A stretch of 13,685 bases of DNA from Planctomycetaceae bacterium (GCA_013360535.1 JABWBL010000037.1:1-13685), one strand, 5' to 3'. Positions 1-7,581 are shown, counted from the stretch's first letter. Numbers and translations: made by a program. Notes: generated from the sequence alone by a model not told the origin.

Positions 1-171
1 ATCTTCGAGCCGCGCTTCAGCACCAAGCCCGCCGGGCGCGGCTCGGGTCTGGGCCTGACCACGGTCGCGACGCTCGTGCAGCGTGCGGGCGGCACGATCG
101 AGGTGCTCGGCGCACGCGGCGGCGGCACGGAGTTCGTGCTGGATTTCCCGGCCTGCTCCGGCGCTTCGTGA
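1..171 (+). CDS. Sensor histidine kinase, C-terminal end of ATPase domain (partial)
   Basis: The first 56 codons of the window are open and end at a TGA at 169-171. They encode the tail of a GHKL-type ATPase domain. An F box (IFEPRFSTK, residues 2-9 of the fragment) is followed by a G2-type glycine box (GRGSGLGL, residues 12-19), then the usual closing strands with a GGTEF motif. This is the ATP-lid region of two-component sensor kinases, which phosphorylate a conserved histidine and pass the phosphate to a response regulator. The sensor, dimerisation and phospho-acceptor parts lie to the left of the window, so the signal cannot be inferred. No receiver domain follows the ATPase domain. The next gene starts 183 bases later and looks independently transcribed. 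The family call is secure; the function is unknown. Confidence 0.85.
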   Translation: MFEPRFSTKPAGRGSGLGLTTVATLVQRAGGTIEVLGARGGGTEFVLDFPACSGAS

Positions 172-200
172 ACGAGCGCACGCCGCGGGCGCGCGGCACT

Positions 201-212
201 TCACATTTGTGA
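201..212. promoter_or_regulatory. Short dyad upstream of the SulP gene, operator-like
   Basis: TCACA-TT-TGTGA is a perfect 5-bp inverted repeat with a two-base centre. It lies in the only AT-rich patch of the spacer between the kinase and the SulP gene, about 40 bases upstream of a possible -35 element. It could bind a dimeric regulator, but short dyads also occur by chance. Confidence 0.2.
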
Positions 213-253
213 GAGGCGTCGCGCAGGCGCGCGTCGGGGTTCTGTCTCGGGCG

Positions 254-281
254 TGGACAGCCGGGGTTCCTTTGACACAAT
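254..281 (+). promoter_or_regulatory. Candidate sigma70-type promoter for SulP-carbonic anhydrase
   Basis: TGGACA (254-259, five of six matches to TTGACA) is followed after 16 bases by CACAAT (276-281, four of six matches to TATAAT). Transcription would begin near 288 and leave a leader of about 65 bases before the ATG at 355. This position would also exclude the longer in-frame GTG start at 253. The match is modest and the sigma factors of this organism are unknown. Confidence 0.3.
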
Positions 282-354
282 CCCGCGCCGCGCGAGTGCC
301 CCTCACGCTCCGACTCGCCGCGCCCACGCAGCTCTTCCGCATCACAGGCCAACC

Positions 355-1974
355 ATGACTTGGATCGAGAGCGTCGTCCGCCGACTGCAACGACCGATGC
401 AGCGCGCGACCCCGTCGCCGCAGGCCGAGCGCCTGCTGCCGACCATGCGCCAGAGCTGGCGCGCGGACGTGCCGGGCTCGGCGGTCGTGTTCCTGGTCGC
501 GCTGCCGCTGTGCCTGGGCATCGCGCTCGCGTCGAACGCGCCGATGTTCTCCGGGCTGATCGCGGGCGTCGTCGGCGGGCTCGTCGTCGGCGCGCTCAGC
601 GGTTCGCAGCTGATGGTGAGCGGTCCCGCCGCGGGCCTGACGGCGATCGTGGTGACCGCAATCGCCGCGCTCGGCTCGTTCGAGGCGTTCCTCGCCTCGG
701 TGGTGATCGGCGGTGCGCTGCAGATCGTGCTCGGGCTCGCGCGCGCGGGCCAGATCGGACGCTACTTCCCGTCCGCGGTGGTGCGCGGGATGCTCGCGGC
801 CATCGGCCTGATCCTCGTGCTGAAGCAGCTTCCGCACGCGGTCGGCTACGACCACGACTTCGAGGGCGACGAATCGTTCGTGCAGCGCGACGGCGACACG
901 ACCTTCACCGCGCTCGAGCACGCGCTGCACGCCACGCACGGCGGCGCGATCGTGACGAGCCTGATCGCGCTCGCCGTGCTGATCCTCTGGGACCGCACCG
1001 GGCTGCGCAAGCTGCGGCTCCTGCCCGGGCCGCTCGCCGCGGTGCTCGTCGGCGTCGGCGTCAATGCGCTGCTCGGGCTGGCCAACGCGGACTGGGCTCT
1101 TTCAGGCGAGCACCTCGTCACGCTGCCGGTGATCGCGCGGCTCTCCGATCTCGCGGCGCACTTCTCGCTTCCGGACTGGTCGGCCTTCGCGCGCGACGAG
1201 ACTTGGCAGTTCGGCGTGACGATCGGCATCGTCGCGAGCCTCGAGACGCTGCTCAGCCTCGAGGCCACCGACCGGCTCGACCCGCACCGGCGCGAGTCGC
1301 CTTCCAGCCGCGAGCTCGTCGCGCAAGGTGTCGGCAACGTCGCCTCCGGTCTGGTGGGCGGCCTGCCCGTCACGGGCGTGATCGTGCGCAGCGCCGCGAA
1401 CATCGATGCGGGCAGCCAGACCAAGCTCTCCGCGCTGCTGCACGGCCTGTGGCTCGCGCTCGCGGTCGTGTTTGCGTCGACGCTGCTCAACCACATCCCG
1501 CTCGCGGCGCTGGCGGCGATCCTGCTCTACACGGGCTACAAGCTCGCGCACCCCAAGGTCGTGCGTGCGGTCTGGGCGCAAGGGCCGCCGCAGTTCGTGC
1601 CGTTCCTCGTCACGGTGATCGCGATCCTGCTGACGGACCTGCTGCACGGCATCGGCATCGGACTGGCGACGGGCTTCGCCTTCATCCTGTTCGACCAGCT
1701 GCGCGACCCGTGCTTCACGGTCGTGAGCCACTCCGGCGCCGTGCTGCGTCGCGTGCAGCTCCACGATCGCGTGTCGTTCCTCAACAAGGGCACGATCACG
1801 CGCCTGCTCGAGGAACAGAAGGCGGGCTCGCGGCTCGAGCTCGACGCCTCGCACTGCCTGTACATCGACCACGACGTGCTCGAGTACATCGGCAACTTCC
1901 GCCAGATCGCGCTGCAGCGCGGCATCGACCTGCGCCTCGTGGGTTTCAAGTTCCCCGACGAGCCCGCCACCTGA
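355..1974 (+). CDS. SulP family anion/bicarbonate transporter
   Basis: A 539-residue inner-membrane protein of the SulP (SLC26-like) family. The hallmark first membrane segment follows DVPGS at residues 38-42. A SGPAAGLTA motif lies in the transport core, and the signature beginning NVASGLVGGLPVTG starts at residue 328, followed by the SAANIDAGS region. About ten or more hydrophobic segments run to around residue 450. The soluble tail (about 456-539) resembles a STAS domain, with YIDHDVLEYI from residue 503. I chose the ATG at 355 because the GTG extension at 253 adds 34 low-complexity, arginine- and proline-rich residues and overlaps a possible promoter. No clear Shine-Dalgarno is visible. 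The carbonic anhydrase gene follows after 10 bases. SulP proteins beside beta-carbonic anhydrases are generally taken to move bicarbonate, so bicarbonate is the most likely substrate here; sulfate or another anion is possible. Confidence 0.92.
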   Translation: MTWIESVVRRLQRPMQRATPSPQAERLLPTMRQSWRADVPGSAVVFLVALPLCLGIALASNAPMFSGLIAGVVGGLVVGALSGSQLMVSGPAAGLTAIVVTAIAALGSFEAFLASVVIGGALQIVLGLARAGQIGRYFPSAVVRGMLAAIGLILVLKQLPHAVGYDHDFEGDESFVQRDGDTTFTALEHALHATHGGAIVTSLIALAVLILWDRTGLRKLRLLPGPLAAVLVGVGVNALLGLANADWALSGEHLVTLPVIARLSDLAAHFSLPDWSAFARDETWQFGVTIGIVASLETLLSLEATDRLDPHRRESPSSRELVAQGVGNVASGLVGGLPVTGVIVRSAANIDAGSQTKLSALLHGLWLALAVVFASTLLNHIPLAALAAILLYTGYKLAHPKVVRAVWAQGPPQFVPFLVTVIAILLTDLLHGIGIGLATGFAFILFDQLRDPCFTVVSHSGAVLRRVQLHDRVSFLNKGTITRLLEEQKAGSRLELDASHCLYIDHDVLEYIGNFRQIALQRGIDLRLVGFKFPDEPAT

Positions 1975-1984
1975 CGAGCCCACC

Positions 1985-2632
1985 ATGGAAAACCTCAAGC
2001 GCCTGTTCGAGACCAACCGCGCGATCGTGAGCGAGATCACTTCGAAGGACCCCGAGTTCTTCGCGCGCCGCGCGGGCAAGCAGGAGCCGCACTTCCTGTT
2101 CATCGGCTGCGGCGACAGTCGCGTGCCGGTCGAGACGCTCACGGGCGTGGCTCCGGGCGAGATGTTCGTGCACCGCAACATCGCCAATCAGGTGCGATCG
2201 GTCGACCTGAACCTGCTCTCGGTGCTGCAGTACGCGGTCGAGGTGCTCGACGTGAAGCACGTGATCGTGTGCGGCCACTACGAGTGCGGCGGCGTCAAGG
2301 CCGCGATGGGCAGCCAGAGCTACGGCCTCGTCGACCACTGGCTCGCGGGGATCCGCGACACGTGCAGCCGCCACGAGCAGGAGCTCGCGCGGCAGCCGGA
2401 CGACGAGCGGCGCTTCCGGCGCGTGGTCGAGCTCAACGTGCTGCGTCAGGTCTACAACCTCGCGCGCACGCCGATCGTGCAGGGGGCGTGGAAGCGCGGG
2501 CGCCGGCCGATGCTCCACGGCCTCGTCTACGACCTGCAAGACGGCCTGCTGAAGGACCTCGTGCTCGAGATCGACGGGAACGACGGAGTCGAGCGGATGC
2601 TCGGCACCGGTCGGCGCTCGATCGGCGACTGA
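1985..2632 (+). CDS. can: Beta-class carbonic anhydrase
   Basis: A 215-residue cytosolic zinc enzyme that interconverts CO2 and bicarbonate. The zinc ligands and catalytic dyad are all visible at the same numbering as in E. coli Can: Cys42, Asp44 and Arg46 in CGDSR, then His98 and Cys101 in the GHYECGG motif. The HRNIAN segment (63-68) is also typical. Length is close to the family norm of about 220, with no truncation. It starts ten bases after the SulP stop, so the two are very probably co-transcribed. The pair would import bicarbonate and equilibrate it with CO2, for carboxylation reactions or pH balance. No strong Shine-Dalgarno precedes the ATG, which may mean translation coupled to the SulP gene. 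Enzyme identity is secure; the symbol rests on similarity of sequence and length. Confidence 0.95.
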   Translation: MENLKRLFETNRAIVSEITSKDPEFFARRAGKQEPHFLFIGCGDSRVPVETLTGVAPGEMFVHRNIANQVRSVDLNLLSVLQYAVEVLDVKHVIVCGHYECGGVKAAMGSQSYGLVDHWLAGIRDTCSRHEQELARQPDDERRFRRVVELNVLRQVYNLARTPIVQGAWKRGRRPMLHGLVYDLQDGLLKDLVLEIDGNDGVERMLGTGRRSIGD

Positions 2633-2680
2633 AACGGGCGGCGCAGTCCTTCAAGATCCGCTCAAGGCGCGGTCAACGGC

Positions 2681-2699
2681 TTCGTGTGGTCTTCACGAA
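2681..2699. repeat. Small hairpin downstream of carbonic anhydrase
   Basis: TTCGTG (2681-2686) and CACGAA (2694-2699) form a 6-bp stem with a 7-base loop, about 50 bases after the carbonic anhydrase stop. There is no T-run, so a terminator role is doubtful. It may simply be a weak mRNA 3'-end structure. Confidence 0.2.
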
Positions 2700-2753
2700 C
2701 GGCACGGCAAGCCGCCCAATCGGGGCCTTCCTGCACGCGGGCTTGTCGCGGCC

Positions 2754-2789
2754 CTGACATTCTTATCTGGCCTTGTTAAGGCCTTTACA
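2754..2789 (+). promoter_or_regulatory. AT-rich patch with GGCCTT/AAGGCC dyad before the porin gene
   Basis: In a spacer that is otherwise GC-rich, this short stretch is AT-rich and contains the perfect dyad GGCCTT-GTT-AAGGCC (2769-2783), followed by TTTAC. It could be a weak terminator for the SulP-carbonic anhydrase unit (6-bp stem plus a short T-run), or an operator within the porin promoter. A CTGACA (2754-2759) looks like a -35 element, but no convincing -10 follows at the right distance. I cannot decide between these readings from sequence alone. Confidence 0.3.
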
Positions 2790-2863
2790 GAGCGCGGCGA
2801 GGCTCTTCCGCGCTCGCTCGGGGGTCCTCGGGCGGGCGCAACCCCCACCCCAGCCCCGCGCCC

Positions 2864-4177
2864 ATGCCGACCGCCGCCCGATCCGCCTTCGCCGCCCTCG
2901 CCCTGCTCGCCGCCCCCGCCGTCGGCCTCGCCCAGGAGCCGGCCACGGCCGGGTACGACGAGGCGCTGCGCAAGCTGCAGGCCGACTTCGAGCGGCGCAT
3001 CGCCGAGCTCGAGAAGAAGATCGCGGAGCAACCCAGCCCCAAGGCGACGATCGAGCAGGCGCTCAAGGGCAAGTGGTACGAGAAGATCGGGCTGCGCGGC
3101 TACACCCAGTTCCGCTACACGACGCTCTTCAACAAGGACATGACGCCGGATCTGGTCGTCGGCAACGACAGCACGGTCACCGAGCAGGACACCTTCGGCA
3201 TCCGGCGCGGACGCTTCATCTTCTCCGGCAACGTCACGGAGCACGTCTACCTGTACGCGCAGCTCGACATGTTCGGCACGGTCGGCGGAGCGGGCGACAA
3301 GGGCCTGCAGAACCGCGACCTGTACGCCGACGTCGCCTTCGACACCGACAAGGAGTACCGCCTGCGGCTGGGCCAGTCGAAGGTGCCCTTCGGCTTTGTC
3401 AACCTGCAGTCGAGCCAGAACCGCGCGGCCATGGAGCGGCCCGAGGCGCTCAACTCCGCGGTCGAAGGCGAGCGCGACCTCGGCGTCTACTTCATGTGGG
3501 CTCCCAAGGAGATCCGCACGCTGTTCAGCGACCTGATCAAGCGTGGACTCAAGGGCTCGGGCGACTACGGAGTCGTCGCGATCGGCGCGTATTCGGGTCA
3601 GGGTCTCAACCGCTCGGACCGCAACGGCGAGGCGCACTGGATCGCTCGCGCGTCCTACCCGTGGCAGTTCGACAACGGCCAGATCCTCGAGCTGGGCATC
3701 CAGGCCTACACGGGTGACTTCGTGGTCAACACGTCGGGTGCCGTGACGGCCAAGGCCGATGGCATCGACGACGAGCGCGCGGGACTGACCGCGGTGCTCT
3801 ACCCGCAGCCCTTCGGCTTCGAGTCGGAGTGGGTCTGGGGCCGTGGGCCGGAGCTGAACGGGGCCGGGACGGCGGTGGGCCGCAAGTCGCTCGACGGTGG
3901 CTACGTGCAGTTCAACTACGCGCTCGAGACCCCCAAGGGCAACGTGTTCCCCTTCGTGCGCTGGAACTACTACGACGGCGGGCGCAAGTTCGCGACCAAC
4001 GCACCGCGCGACGAGGTCAGCGAGCTCGACCTCGGCTTCGAGTGGTCGCCGTGGCCGGAGCTGGAGGTGGCGGTGATGTACACGCACACGTTCCATCGCA
4101 CGAACACGCGCAGCGCGCCCTACAGCGACACCGAGGACGAGGATCGCATCGGCTTCCAGGTGCAGTGGAACTACTGA
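2864..4177 (+). CDS. OprO/OprP-like phosphate-selective-type porin
   Basis: A 437-residue predicted outer-membrane beta-barrel. Residues 1-23 are a signal peptide ending GLA, with cleavage likely before QE. Residues about 31-55 form a charged, heptad-like coiled coil (EALRKLQADFERRIAELEKK), as is common ahead of OprO/P-type barrels. The barrel begins near residue 67 with the IGLRGYTQFRY pattern and shows alternating strands, the RRGRFIFSG motif typical of this family, and a C-terminal aromatic residue (QVQWNY). Family members form trimeric channels for phosphate, pyrophosphate or other anions, but substrate choice cannot be read reliably from sequence. The ATG at 2864 is chosen because the signal peptide begins there. 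The gene stands alone behind a 231-base spacer, and the haloperoxidase-like lipoprotein gene starts 100 bases later. Confidence in the fold is high; confidence in phosphate as substrate is low. Confidence 0.85.
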   Translation: MPTAARSAFAALALLAAPAVGLAQEPATAGYDEALRKLQADFERRIAELEKKIAEQPSPKATIEQALKGKWYEKIGLRGYTQFRYTTLFNKDMTPDLVVGNDSTVTEQDTFGIRRGRFIFSGNVTEHVYLYAQLDMFGTVGGAGDKGLQNRDLYADVAFDTDKEYRLRLGQSKVPFGFVNLQSSQNRAAMERPEALNSAVEGERDLGVYFMWAPKEIRTLFSDLIKRGLKGSGDYGVVAIGAYSGQGLNRSDRNGEAHWIARASYPWQFDNGQILELGIQAYTGDFVVNTSGAVTAKADGIDDERAGLTAVLYPQPFGFESEWVWGRGPELNGAGTAVGRKSLDGGYVQFNYALETPKGNVFPFVRWNYYDGGRKFATNAPRDEVSELDLGFEWSPWPELEVAVMYTHTFHRTNTRSAPYSDTEDEDRIGFQVQWNY

Positions 4178-4229
4178 GAACGGGCTGGGTCGCCGTGCGC
4201 ACGGCGGCGCGGCACCCTCCTTGCTAGAA

Positions 4230-4273
4230 CGTGGGACCCACGGACGCGGATCGGCCGCGCCGCGGGTCCCACG
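4230..4273. repeat. Nested inverted repeat directly before the haloperoxidase-like gene
   Basis: CGTGGGACCC (4230-4239) and GGGTCCCACG (4264-4273) are a perfect 10-bp inverted repeat around a 24-base loop. The loop contains its own 5-bp stem, CGCGG/CCGCG (4245-4249 and 4255-4259). The left arm is also a local dyad, CGTGGG-A-CCCACG (4230-4242). The structure ends four bases before the ATG at 4278, so folded in mRNA it would cover the ribosome site. It may instead be a terminator of the porin gene without a T-run, or a pair of operator copies. Confidence 0.5.
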
Positions 4274-4277
4274 CCGC

Positions 4278-5771
4278 ATGAATCGACTCCTTCTCGGCGC
4301 CTGCGCTCTCGCGGGCCTCGCTTTCGTCAGCGCCTGCTCCACGAGCCCGAGCGCGCACGAGCCGCTCCTGCATCAGGAGCAGTGGCCGCTCGAGCGCCAG
4401 AACTTCGCCTACCGCTGGCTCGACATCACGGAGGAGGTCGCGGCGCGTGATGTGGAGCGTGAAGGGGCGCGGCCGACGGTGCTCTCGCGCCAGATGGCGG
4501 TGTGGGCGACGGCGATGTTCGATGCTTGGGCGGCCTACGACGAGCGCGCGGTCGGGACGCGGCTGGGCGGTTCGTTGCGCAGGCCTGAGCGGGAGCGCAC
4601 GGAGGCGAACAAGAACGAGGCCGTCAGCTACGCGAGCTACCGCGCGCTGGTCGCGATGTATCCGAACGACGAGGCGTGGCTCGCGGCGCGCATGCGCGAG
4701 CTGGGCTTCGATCCGCTCGACACGTCGCTCGATCCTGCGACGGCGCGCGGCGTCGGCAACCTCGCGGCGCAGGCGGTGCTCGAGTACCGCCGCCACGACG
4801 GCTCGAACCAGCACGGCGACCTGCCGGGCTCGAGCGGCAAGCCCTACTCGGACTGGACCGGCTACAAGCCGGTCAACACGGCCGACTCGATCGTCGATCC
4901 CGATCGCTGGCAGCCGATCACGTTCACGCGCGCCGACGGCACCAAGTTCACGCCGGGCTACCTGACGCCGCACTGGGGTGAGGTGAAGCCGTTTGCGCTG
5001 GAAAACTCGGCGCAATTCCGACCGGGCCCGCCGCCGACGACGCGCACGGACGACACGACGCTGCGCGCGCAGGTCGATCAGGTGCTCGCCTACAACCGCT
5101 CGCTCACGCCGCGCGAGAAGGCGATCGTCGAGTTCATGCGCGACGGGCCGCGCTCGACCGGACAGAGCGGGCACTGGCTGCGCTTCGCGCAGGATGTGTC
5201 GCGTCGCGACGAGCACTCGCTCGACGAGGACGTGAAGCTCTACTTCACGGTCGCCAACGTCGCCTTCGACGCGTTCATCTCGTGCTGGGAGACCAAGCGG
5301 CACTACGACACGTCGCGCCCGTGGACGCTCGTGCGGCACTACTACAAGGGCCAGCGCGTGCAGAGCTGGGCCGGTCCGCAGGGCGGCGTGGTCGAAGTGC
5401 CCGCCGAGCAGTGGCATCCCTACTCGCCCGCCGTGTTCATCACGCCGCCGTTCCCCGGGTACACGAGCGGCCACGCGACGGTGAGCGGTGCGTGCGCGAA
5501 GATGCTCGAGCTCTTCACCGGCAGCGACCACTACGGTGCGATCGAGCGGCGCTCGTGCTGCGAGCTGACCGAGGTCGACGCGGGCCCGCGCGTCACGCTC
5601 GACCTGCCGACCTTCTCCGGCACGGCGGAAATGGCGGCGATCTCGCGCGCCATGGGCGGCTACCACATTCCGATCGACAACGACGTCGGGCTCGAAGTCG
5701 GCCGCAAGCTCGCGACGTGGAGCTGGCCGCGTTATCAGGCCTTTTTCGACGGCACGGCGAAGCCGCGCTGA
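4278..5771 (+). CDS. Vanadium-dependent haloperoxidase/PAP2-like lipoprotein
   Basis: A 497-residue protein that begins MNRLLLGACALAGLAF and has a lipobox (VSAC), so it is probably lipid-anchored at the periplasmic or outer face. All three motifs of the vanadium haloperoxidase and PAP2 acid phosphatase superfamily are present. The first is Lys340 with Arg347-Pro348 (K-x6-RP), the second is Ser397-Gly398-His399 (SGH), and the third is Ser456-Arg457 with His463 (SR-x5-H, followed by Asp467). These residues bind vanadate or phosphate, and the SGH histidine is the acid-base residue. Family members oxidise halides with peroxide or hydrolyse phosphate esters, and sequence does not settle which. The long N-terminal helical region and total length favour the haloperoxidase branch over small PAP2 phosphatases. 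The start is set by the signal peptide; an upstream TTG at 4221 would add 19 residues. It follows the porin by 100 bases on the same strand. Confidence 0.85.
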   Translation: MNRLLLGACALAGLAFVSACSTSPSAHEPLLHQEQWPLERQNFAYRWLDITEEVAARDVEREGARPTVLSRQMAVWATAMFDAWAAYDERAVGTRLGGSLRRPERERTEANKNEAVSYASYRALVAMYPNDEAWLAARMRELGFDPLDTSLDPATARGVGNLAAQAVLEYRRHDGSNQHGDLPGSSGKPYSDWTGYKPVNTADSIVDPDRWQPITFTRADGTKFTPGYLTPHWGEVKPFALENSAQFRPGPPPTTRTDDTTLRAQVDQVLAYNRSLTPREKAIVEFMRDGPRSTGQSGHWLRFAQDVSRRDEHSLDEDVKLYFTVANVAFDAFISCWETKRHYDTSRPWTLVRHYYKGQRVQSWAGPQGGVVEVPAEQWHPYSPAVFITPPFPGYTSGHATVSGACAKMLELFTGSDHYGAIERRSCCELTEVDAGPRVTLDLPTFSGTAEMAAISRAMGGYHIPIDNDVGLEVGRKLATWSWPRYQAFFDGTAKPR

Positions 5772-5844
5772 CGCGGACTCCCTAGGGGCGGCGCGTAGAA
5801 CCTGCGGGAAAACGGGCCGCCGTGGGCGCAGTCGGGATCCGGCT

Positions 5845-5879
5845 CCGAGATTCCTGAACAGGAATTCGGGTCCGACCCG
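5845..5879. promoter_or_regulatory. Two overlapping dyads upstream of the alginate-export-type gene
   Basis: ATTCCTG-AA-CAGGAAT (5850-5865) is a perfect 7-bp dyad. It extends outward by CCGA/TCGG (5845-5848 and 5866-5869) across one bulged G. Directly after it, sharing bases, is CGGGTC-C-GACCCG (5867-5879), a perfect 6-bp dyad with a one-base centre. They lie about 100 bases before the ATG at 5976, with no T-run. They could be operators of the downstream gene or an end-of-transcript hairpin of the upstream gene. Confidence 0.4.
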
Positions 5880-5975
5880 CGGGGCAGCGCCGCGGCACGC
5901 ACGTTGCCAAGCTCGGCCGCTCGCGCTCGCCGCCCCGTCCCACGGGCACCTACCCGGCGGCGCAAGCTACCCCCA

Positions 5976-7427
5976 ATGCAGAGTCCCCGTTGCGGCGCCC
6001 GCGCCGCGTGCAGCGTTTTCGTTCTCGGTTTCGTGTCGCTCGCTCCCGCCGCCTTCGGGCAGGCGCAACCGATGCCTTCCACGCCCGAGCTGCCGGGGTA
6101 CAAGCTGCTGCGGCAGGACGAGGACTGGTCGAAGTTCGTCGCGAAGGAAGGCGGTGACACGTTCGATCCGGTCAAGCACATGAAGCTCGGCGACTCGAGC
6201 TGGCTGTCGCTCGGCGCGCGCATCGAGGCCCGCGAGGAGGTCTGGGATGGCTTCGGGTTCGGCGGGACGGCCCCGAACGGAGCGAGCCGCCCGGACAGCG
6301 ACAATTTCGCGGTCTCGCGCATGCTCGCCCACGCCGACCTGACCGTCGGTGAGCACCTGCGCGCCTATCTCGAGTTCATGACGGCGCAGTGCACCGAGCG
6401 CGACCTGCAGGGTGGCGAGCGCACCGCCGACATCGACACGTTCGAGGCCCAGCAAGCCTGGTTCGACCTCAAGACGAAGCTCGGCGACGACGCGCTCCGG
6501 CTGCGCACGGGCCGCCAGAGCTTCGGCTTCGGCAACCAGCGCCTGCTGAGCTCGCTGCCGTGGGCGAACACGCTCAACCGTTGGGATGGCTTCACGGCGC
6601 TGTGGAACCACGGCGGCTGGGCGATCAACGGCCTGCTGACCTGGTACGTGCCCGTCAACAAGACCGAGACCAACACGCCCGACGACGAGCGCGCGCTCTA
6701 CGGGCTGTACGCGACGCGGGCGCCGCAACCGGGCGGGACGGGGCTCGACCTGTACGTGATCGGGAACACGCGCCCGGACGTCGCGATCAACGGCACGGCG
6801 ATCGGGGACGAGCGCCGCCACACGCTCGGAGGTCGCACTTGGGGAACCTTCGGGGGCCGTGGCGACTGGGAAGTCGAGGGCGCCTGGCAGTTGGGCGAGA
6901 TCGGCGACGCCGATGTCAGCGCGTGGTTCCTCTCCGGCCTCGCGGGCTGGAAAGTGACGGCCGACCCGCTCTCGCCGCGCTTCTACTGCGGCATCGACCT
7001 CGCCAGCGGCGACCGCAACCCGGGCGGCGACGTCGAGACGTTCCACCAGCTCTACCCGCTCGGCCACCTGTACCTCGGTTACGCGGACACCGTCTCGCGC
7101 CAGAACATCGCGGCGGCGCACATCGGCGCCAGCGTGAAGCCCGGCCCGTCGACGACGGTTTCGCTCACGCTCCACACGCTCAACCTGATGAGCGATCAGG
7201 ACGCGATCTATCAGGTCAACGGCACGGTCGCGCGCAACGCGCCCGCCGGCGGGTTCGACTCGACGCACATCGGCGAGGAGCTCGACTTGCTCGTGCAGCA
7301 CCGCCTCTACCGCCACCTCGACCTCTATGGCGGCTACAGCCACGTCTTCACCGGCGACGCCGTGGCCGAGACCGGCCAGTCCGACGACATCGACTTCCTG
7401 TACGTCGGGATGATCTTCACGTTCTGA
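5976..7427 (+). CDS. Alginate-export-type outer-membrane beta-barrel protein
   Basis: A 483-residue predicted outer-membrane protein. Residues 1-28 form a signal peptide (hydrophobic core CSVFVLGFVSLAPAAFG, cleavage likely before QAQP). A short periplasmic stretch (PELPGYKLLRQDEDWSKF) precedes the barrel, which begins near LSLGARIEAREEVWDGF. The pattern LRLRTGRQSFGFGNQRLLS and the C-terminal LYVGMIFTF, ending in phenylalanine, are typical of the alginate_exp (AlgE-like) family. Many members are general or unknown solute channels rather than alginate exporters. The start at 5976 is preferred over a GTG at 5904, because the extra 24 residues are arginine-rich and precede the signal peptide. No Shine-Dalgarno is evident. 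No alginate or other polysaccharide synthesis genes are seen here, so an export role is not supported. It converges on a second protein of the same broad kind. Confidence 0.78.
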   Translation: MQSPRCGARAACSVFVLGFVSLAPAAFGQAQPMPSTPELPGYKLLRQDEDWSKFVAKEGGDTFDPVKHMKLGDSSWLSLGARIEAREEVWDGFGFGGTAPNGASRPDSDNFAVSRMLAHADLTVGEHLRAYLEFMTAQCTERDLQGGERTADIDTFEAQQAWFDLKTKLGDDALRLRTGRQSFGFGNQRLLSSLPWANTLNRWDGFTALWNHGGWAINGLLTWYVPVNKTETNTPDDERALYGLYATRAPQPGGTGLDLYVIGNTRPDVAINGTAIGDERRHTLGGRTWGTFGGRGDWEVEGAWQLGEIGDADVSAWFLSGLAGWKVTADPLSPRFYCGIDLASGDRNPGGDVETFHQLYPLGHLYLGYADTVSRQNIAAAHIGASVKPGPSTTVSLTLHTLNLMSDQDAIYQVNGTVARNAPAGGFDSTHIGEELDLLVQHRLYRHLDLYGGYSHVFTGDAVAETGQSDDIDFLYVGMIFTF

Positions 7428-7446
7428 GGCGAGGCCCGGAAATCAG

Positions 7447-7485
7447 GCGAGCGCCCGTGGGCCCCTTCAGCCCACGGGCGCTCGC
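7447..7485. terminator. Strong bidirectional hairpin terminator between convergent genes
   Basis: The arms GCGAGCGCCCGTGGGC (7447-7462) and GCCCACGGGCGCTCGC (7470-7485) pair perfectly over 16 bp with the 7-base loop CCCTTCA. The structure begins 20 bases after the plus-strand stop at 7427. The plus-strand tail is pyrimidine-rich (TCCCTTCCCT). Read on the minus strand, the tail includes ATTT. Its place between converging genes suits a shared transcription stop. Confidence 0.8.
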
Positions 7486-7544
7486 TCCCTTCCCTCGGAC
7501 CAGCGTCGTGCGAGCCGGTTCGAAGTCCCTGGGACGGAGCCTGT

Positions 7545-7581
7545 CGCGCGCGCTTCCGTCACGATGCGGAAGGCGCGCGCG
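7545..7581 (-). terminator. Second hairpin, terminator of the minus-strand outer-membrane gene
   Basis: CGCGCGCGCTTCCG (7545-7558) pairs with 7567-7581 through CGGAAG, one bulged G (7573), then CGCGCGCG. This gives 14 base pairs with the 8-base loop TCACGATG. On the minus strand it lies about ten bases after the stop codon at 7591, the right place for a terminator, although no T-run follows. Confidence 0.6.

Noticed and set aside
253..354. GTG start extending the SulP protein by 34 residues
   Set aside because: The extension is low-complexity, overlaps a possible promoter and is not part of the SulP fold.
2754..2771. CTGACAT near the porin, considered as a Pho box
   Set aside because: The first half matches six of seven bases, but the second half at the proper spacing does not match.
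4224..5666. Long minus-strand frame opposite the haloperoxidase-like gene
   Set aside because: Low-complexity, Arg/Val/His-rich translation with no recognisable domain. The plus strand carries all three family motifs.
7517..7529. GGTTCGAAGTCCC, resembling a tRNA T-arm
   Set aside because: The flanks do not pair as a T stem, and there is no acceptor, D or anticodon arm around it.
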